Source: Pararhodobacter zhoushanensis (lineage in GTDB: Bacteria; Pseudomonadota; Alphaproteobacteria; Rhodobacterales; Rhodobacteraceae). Taken from it: a stretch of 64,000 bases of DNA. This document shows positions 60,431-64,000 of the stretch, in pieces; within the stretch, counting starts at the first letter, position 1; every line of letters begins with the position of its first letter. The notes beneath the pieces were generated by a model. It saw nothing but the letters and a program-made list of their open reading frames with translations, had not been told where the DNA came from and did no database searches. The stretch is from assembly GCF_025949695.1 (NCBI RefSeq), contig NZ_JAPDFL010000001.1:1594001-1658000 (forward strand), read 5' to 3'. A program made the translations under genes and the position numbers.

Positions 60431-61705
60431 ATGTCCCTGGACACGCCGAAATTCAGCGATCTCGACGCGCTTTACAGTGCCGACTCCAAAGTCGCGACCG
60501 CGATGTACGAAGACCCTGACCTGTTCGCCGAAGAGATGGAGCGCATCTTCAAGCGGACCTGGGTCTGGGTCGCGCATGAAAGCGAATTCCCCGACAAGGG
60601 CTCGTTCAAGCTGTCCACTGTCGGGCTTGAGCCGGTCATCGTGGTGCGCGACCGCAAGGACAAGATCCACGTCATGGTCAACCGCTGCCGCCACCGGGCG
60701 GCGACGGTCTGCGAGGTCAAGAAGGGCAAGACCAGCTCGTTCCAGTGCCCGTACCACGGCTGGGGCTATGGTCTGGACGGCAGCCTGCGTGCCTTGCCGT
60801 ACCCTGAGCAATACGGCGACGATTTCGACAAGGCGCAGCATGGTCTGCTCAAGCTGCGGGCCGAAAGCTACAACGGCATGGTGTTCGCGACCTTCAACGA
60901 GGACGCCGAGCCGCTGGTCGATTTCCTTGGCCCGCAGGTGTGCCGCTACATCGACCTGTTCATGAAGCAGGGCGGCGGGTTCCCGATCAAGGTCTTGGGC
61001 GAGCATCAGTTCACCGTGCCGATGAACTGGAAGGTTCAGCTGGAGAACACCACCGACGGCTACCACTTCCCGGTCGTGCACAAGAGCTTCATGCAGACGC
61101 TCGACGGCGAGACGAACGACATGTTCGACTTTCTGGAAAAGGGCAAAGGCTGGGTCGAGGATCTGGGCAACGGCCATTCGGTGATGGTGATGATCCCCGA
61201 GCTGATCGATCTGGATGACAACCTCGACGCGCCGATCCCCGACCGCTTTGCCGAGCTGGCGCAGGAGCTGCGTGACGACGGGTATCCCGAGGATCAGGTC
61301 AAGAAGATCGTGCGCGCTGTTGGCGGGGCCGGGTTCAACCTGAACCTGTTCCCCAACGTGTCCTTCAGTCTGGCCTTCTTCCGCGTGCTGACCCCGGTCA
61401 CCGTCGAGCGCACCGATATCCGCCACATGGCGCTGGGCATGGACGGCGGCCCTGCCGCCGCCAACCGGATGCGTCTGCGGCTGCATGAGCATTTTCAGGG
61501 GCCGATGGGCTTTGGATCGCCCGATGACGCCGAGGTCTGGGAACGCGTGCAGCGCGGGACCAAGGGCGGCGAGGCGCTGCCGATTCTGGTGAACCGCGGT
61601 CTGATCGACGAAGTGCCCGGCGAAGCGGGGCCGAAGGGGCATATCAGCGCCGAAACCGGCATGCGCGCGGCCTACACGATGTGGAAAAGGATGATGGCGC
61701 AATGA
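60431..61705 (+). CDS. Rieske ring-hydroxylating oxygenase alpha subunit, IacC-like
   Basis: A 424-residue catalytic subunit. Rieske [2Fe-2S] ligands Cys86/His88 (NRCRHRA) and Cys106/His109 (CPYHGW); mononuclear iron site Asp209, His212, His217 in NTTDGYHFPVVHKS. The aromatic dioxygenase layout (Rieske head, then a helix-grip catalytic domain) and length are normal. With the beta subunit encoded next and the ferredoxin reductase further on, it forms an oxygenase that dihydroxylates the aromatic ring of the intermediate, as IacC does. Its stop overlaps the beta-subunit ATG. Confidence 0.88.
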   Translation: MSLDTPKFSDLDALYSADSKVATAMYEDPDLFAEEMERIFKRTWVWVAHESEFPDKGSFKLSTVGLEPVIVVRDRKDKIHVMVNRCRHRAATVCEVKKGKTSSFQCPYHGWGYGLDGSLRALPYPEQYGDDFDKAQHGLLKLRAESYNGMVFATFNEDAEPLVDFLGPQVCRYIDLFMKQGGGFPIKVLGEHQFTVPMNWKVQLENTTDGYHFPVVHKSFMQTLDGETNDMFDFLEKGKGWVEDLGNGHSVMVMIPELIDLDDNLDAPIPDRFAELAQELRDDGYPEDQVKKIVRAVGGAGFNLNLFPNVSFSLAFFRVLTPVTVERTDIRHMALGMDGGPAAANRMRLRLHEHFQGPMGFGSPDDAEVWERVQRGTKGGEALPILVNRGLIDEVPGEAGPKGHISAETGMRAAYTMWKRMMAQ

Positions 61706-62199
61706 AGGACGTGACCAACACTCAGGATCTGGCGCTGCTGTCGCAGGTCAGCGCCTTCATCTGGGCCGAGGCCGATATGCTCGACGCCAAGGCCTATGAG
61801 GACTGGCTGGAGCTGTGGACCAGGGATGGGCTCTACATCATGCCGATGGGCGAGGGCGAGGATTACGCCAACAGCCTGAACCTGTGCTACGACAACGACA
61901 AGATGCGGCGCGATCGCATCGGGCGGTTCCGGCAGGGGTTCTCGATCTCGTCCGCGCCTGCGGCGCAGACGGTGCGGGCGATGTCGCGCTTCGTGATCGA
62001 AAAGGTCGAGGGCGATACAGTCACCGTCCGCTGCGCCGAGCAGCTGGTCGAGGACAAGTTCGGCCGCCAGCGCCTGTTCGCCGCCAACACCACCTACACG
62101 CTGATCCGCCAGCCCGAGGGCGGTTTCAGGATCGCGCAGAAGGTGGCGCGGTTGCTCAATTCTGACGGGATGCTGACCTCGCTCAGCTATCTGTTCTGA
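61702..62199 (+). CDS. Ring-hydroxylating oxygenase beta subunit, IacD-like
   Basis: A 165-residue small subunit with the NTF2-type cone fold: FIWAEADMLDAKAYEDWLELWTRDGLYIMP at the start, RIGRFRQGFSISSAPAAQTVRAMSRF in the middle and an ending YTLIRQPEGGFRIAQKVARLLNSDG. These match ring-hydroxylating beta chains, which shape the alpha3beta3 complex. The ATG at 61702 overlaps the alpha-subunit stop as ATGA; its stop in turn gives one base to the SDR start. Confidence 0.88.
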   Translation: MKDVTNTQDLALLSQVSAFIWAEADMLDAKAYEDWLELWTRDGLYIMPMGEGEDYANSLNLCYDNDKMRRDRIGRFRQGFSISSAPAAQTVRAMSRFVIEKVEGDTVTVRCAEQLVEDKFGRQRLFAANTTYTLIRQPEGGFRIAQKVARLLNSDGMLTSLSYLF

Positions 62200-62957
62200 T
62201 GGGGGCCCCTTTGCCAGAGCAAATCCAGACCGCCGTGATCACCGGTGCGGCGAACGGTTTTGGTGCCGTTGCCGCCCGCGCGCTGCACCGCGCGGGCTAC
62301 CGCGTCATCATCACCGACATCGTGCACGAACCGGCGCTGGCACTGGCCAACGCGCTGGATCTGGCGGGCGACACGGCGGTTGCCGCGACGCTGGACGTCA
62401 CAAAGCCTGAGGATTTTCAGGCGGTGCTGGACAAGGTGGTGGATCGCTGGGGCTCGGTCGAGGTGTTGGTCAACAACGCCGCGCGCACGGCGGTCAAGCC
62501 GGTGCTCGACATCGACCCGGCCGATTTCAACGCCATCCTGACCACCAATGCGGGCGGCACCTTTGCCGGCAGCCAGATCTTTGGCCGCTATTTCAAGACA
62601 CGCGGCTATGGGCGGATCGTCAACATGGCCTCGCTGGCCGGACAGAACGGCGGCACCGCGACGGGCGCGCATTATGCCGCCTCGAAAGGCGCGATCCTGA
62701 CGCTGACCAAGGTTTTCGCCCGCGATCTGGCGGCGTTCGGGGTGACCTGCAACGCCATCGCGCCGGGGCCGATGGACACGCCGCTGGTGCGTGAGGTGCT
62801 GGGCGACGGCATCGACAAGGCCATGGCGGCCATTCCGGTCGGCCGGTTGGGCGATCCTGACTTCGTGGCCGAGATGGTGGTGATGCTGGCCAGCCCCAAG
62901 GCGGCGTTCGTCAACGGCGCGTGCTGGGACGTGAACGGCGGGATCTATCCGCGATGA
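62199..62957 (+). CDS. Short-chain dehydrogenase, IacE-like
   Basis: A 252-residue classical SDR: TGAANGFG (15-22), NNAART, SLAGQNGG with the catalytic Ser, YAASK (about 159-163) and APGPMDTPLV. IacE, an SDR of this size, is present in iac clusters and is thought to act on an oxidised indole-acetate intermediate. The start codon shares its A with the beta-subunit stop (TGATG); the stop overlaps the next gene by four bases. Substrate remains inference. Confidence 0.85.
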   Translation: MGAPLPEQIQTAVITGAANGFGAVAARALHRAGYRVIITDIVHEPALALANALDLAGDTAVAATLDVTKPEDFQAVLDKVVDRWGSVEVLVNNAARTAVKPVLDIDPADFNAILTTNAGGTFAGSQIFGRYFKTRGYGRIVNMASLAGQNGGTATGAHYAASKGAILTLTKVFARDLAAFGVTCNAIAPGPMDTPLVREVLGDGIDKAMAAIPVGRLGDPDFVAEMVVMLASPKAAFVNGACWDVNGGIYPR

Positions 62958-63922
62958 GCACTGGCACCCCCCTGACCCTGCGCGTCACCGAGCGGCTGGA
63001 TGACCGCGGCGCAATCGCCCGTATCCGGCTGGAGCCGGTGCAGGGCACCTTGGTGCCGTTCACCGCAGGCGCGCATCTGGACCTGCATCTGGTCGAGAAC
63101 ACGCTCGATCTGTGGCGGCAATATTCGCTGTGCTCGGACCCGGCGGAAACCGGGTTTTACGAGATCGGCGTGCTGAAAGACCCGGTCAGCCGGGGTGGCT
63201 CGGAGGCTGTACACCGGCTGGCGGTCGTCGGGGCCGAGCTGAGCGTCGAAGGTCCGCGCAACCATTTCCCGCTGGCCGAGGACGCCGCGCAATCGGTGCT
63301 GATCGGCGGCGGGATCGGCATCACGCCGATGATCGCCATGGCCAAGCGGCTGCACGCGCTGGGCCGCGATTTCGTGCTGCATTACTGCACGCGCTCTGAG
63401 AGCGTCACGGCGTTTCTGGACACGCTGCGCGCGGCGCCCTTTGCCGACCGGGTTGTGTTCCACTTCGACGATGGCGCGGCAGACCAGAAGCTGGATCTGG
63501 CCCGCGATCTGCCCGCCCCGGCGGCTGACACGCATCTTTACGTATGCGGGCCGCAGGGCTTCATGGACTGGGTGCTGGGCGCGGCCGAGACGGCAGGGCA
63601 CGCCAGCGGGCAGGTGCACCGCGAGTATTTCTCGGCGGATGTGGATCTGACCGGCGAGGGGTTCGAGGTCGAGGCGCGCGCCTCGGGGATCACGGTCAAG
63701 GTTGGCCCCAAGGACACCATCGCCAAGGCGCTGATGGCGGCGGGCGTGAAGCTTGAGGTCAAATGCGAAGAGGGCGTCTGCGGCACCTGTGTCACCGACG
63801 TGCTCGAGGGCGAGATCGACCACCGGGACCAGTTTCTGACCGACGACGAACGCGAAGACGGCGATCTGATTTGCGCCTGCTGTTCGCGCGCCAAGGGTGC
63901 GCGGCTGGTGCTGGACATCTGA
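62954..63922 (+). CDS. Ferredoxin-NAD(P)H reductase with C-terminal [2Fe-2S] domain, IacF-like
   Basis: A 322-residue electron-transfer protein for the Rieske oxygenase. Order: FMN/flavin domain with RQYSLCS, NAD domain with IGGGIGITPMIAMAK and YVCGPQGFM, then a plant-type [2Fe-2S] domain with CEEGVCGTC (three ligands) and a fourth Cys in LICACCSR. This is the phthalate dioxygenase reductase/vanillate demethylase reductase architecture. It overlaps the SDR by four bases. Confidence 0.9.
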   Translation: MSTGTPLTLRVTERLDDRGAIARIRLEPVQGTLVPFTAGAHLDLHLVENTLDLWRQYSLCSDPAETGFYEIGVLKDPVSRGGSEAVHRLAVVGAELSVEGPRNHFPLAEDAAQSVLIGGGIGITPMIAMAKRLHALGRDFVLHYCTRSESVTAFLDTLRAAPFADRVVFHFDDGAADQKLDLARDLPAPAADTHLYVCGPQGFMDWVLGAAETAGHASGQVHREYFSADVDLTGEGFEVEARASGITVKVGPKDTIAKALMAAGVKLEVKCEEGVCGTCVTDVLEGEIDHRDQFLTDDEREDGDLICACCSRAKGARLVLDI

Positions 63923-63936
63923 AAGGGGACAGCGCG

Positions 63937-64000
63937 ATGGAACTGACCGAAACACAACAGGCGTTCCGCGAGGGCATGAGCCGTCTGGGCGCTGCGGTGA
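63937..64000 (+). CDS. Start of a RutF-like flavin reductase gene (IacG-like), cut by the window end
   Basis: The ATG at 63937, with GGGGA upstream, opens a frame encoding MELTETQQAFREGMSRLGAA and one more Val before the window ends. FREGMSRLGAAV is the characteristic start of HpaC/RutF-type flavin reductases, which reduce FMN or FAD for two-component monooxygenases such as the IacA-like protein here. Only 21 residues are visible, so the assignment rests on this motif and position. Confidence 0.6.
   Translation, partial: MELTETQQAFREGMSRLGAAV

Overview
This is about 64 kb of high-GC alphaproteobacterial chromosome, most likely from Rhodobacterales (Paracoccaceae/Roseobacteraceae). The hints are high GC, hflKC, S6 and L9 with extended tails, an SqrR-like persulfide sensor, a TAXI-type TRAP transporter, and a family of intergenic elements containing (C)AAATATCC(T/A)CGGGG that I associate with this order. 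The genus cannot be fixed. I saw no rRNA, tRNA, CRISPR array, prophage or insertion sequence. Genes are packed, often with ATGA or TGATG overlaps. Layout: 0.2-5.4 kb is housekeeping (fabD, a soluble chemoreceptor, a cyclopropane-fatty-acid-synthase-like enzyme, rpsF-rpsR-rplI). 5.5-13.2 kb has an SqrR-like regulator, an amino-acid-type ABC transporter, and an uncharacterised operon of flavin monooxygenase, BASS-family transporter, epimerase and an SDR fused in frame to a HExxH lipoprotein. 13.4-20.7 kb, mostly minus strand, has plsY, a dihydroorotase-like gene with a degenerate active site, a PH-domain membrane protein, hflC-hflK, glutathione reductase and hisA. 20.9-25.6 kb has a sodium:solute symporter with a small partner, a DMT transporter, DUF2147, EVE, VOC and YafY-type proteins. 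25.7-42.7 kb is an accessory stretch: pobR/pobA, a TAXI TRAP system, a dienelactone hydrolase, a TauE permease, a gamma-glutamyltransferase/AbrB pair with a divergent GntR regulator, a nitroreductase/HxlR pair with mirrored operators, a frameshifted AEC transporter, a di-heme peroxidase, a CRTAC1 protein and a ROK regulator. 42.8-47.7 kb is a xylose module (xylF-xylH-xylG-xylB). 47.7-64 kb is an aromatic catabolic island. It holds pcaIJF with a divergent IclR regulator, a LysR regulator facing maleylacetate reductase, hydroxyquinol-type intradiol dioxygenase and aldehyde dehydrogenase, a NTF2/SnoaL-like gene, and an eight-gene operon (amidase, ACAD-like monooxygenase, small protein, Rieske alpha and beta, SDR, ferredoxin reductase, start of a flavin reductase). 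That gene set matches the iac (indole-3-acetate degradation) clusters. How the parts may work together: the iac-type genes would open an indole-type compound to a dihydroxy- or trihydroxybenzene. The intradiol dioxygenase and maleylacetate reductase would take hydroxyquinol to 3-oxoadipate, and PcaIJ/PcaF would finish to succinyl-CoA and acetyl-CoA. pobA feeds the protocatechuate branch of the same route, whose upper genes are not in this window. Three near-identical palindromic operator-like sites stand before the iac-type operon, and a related one lies before the maleylacetate reductase operon, so the two may share a regulator that is not visible here.
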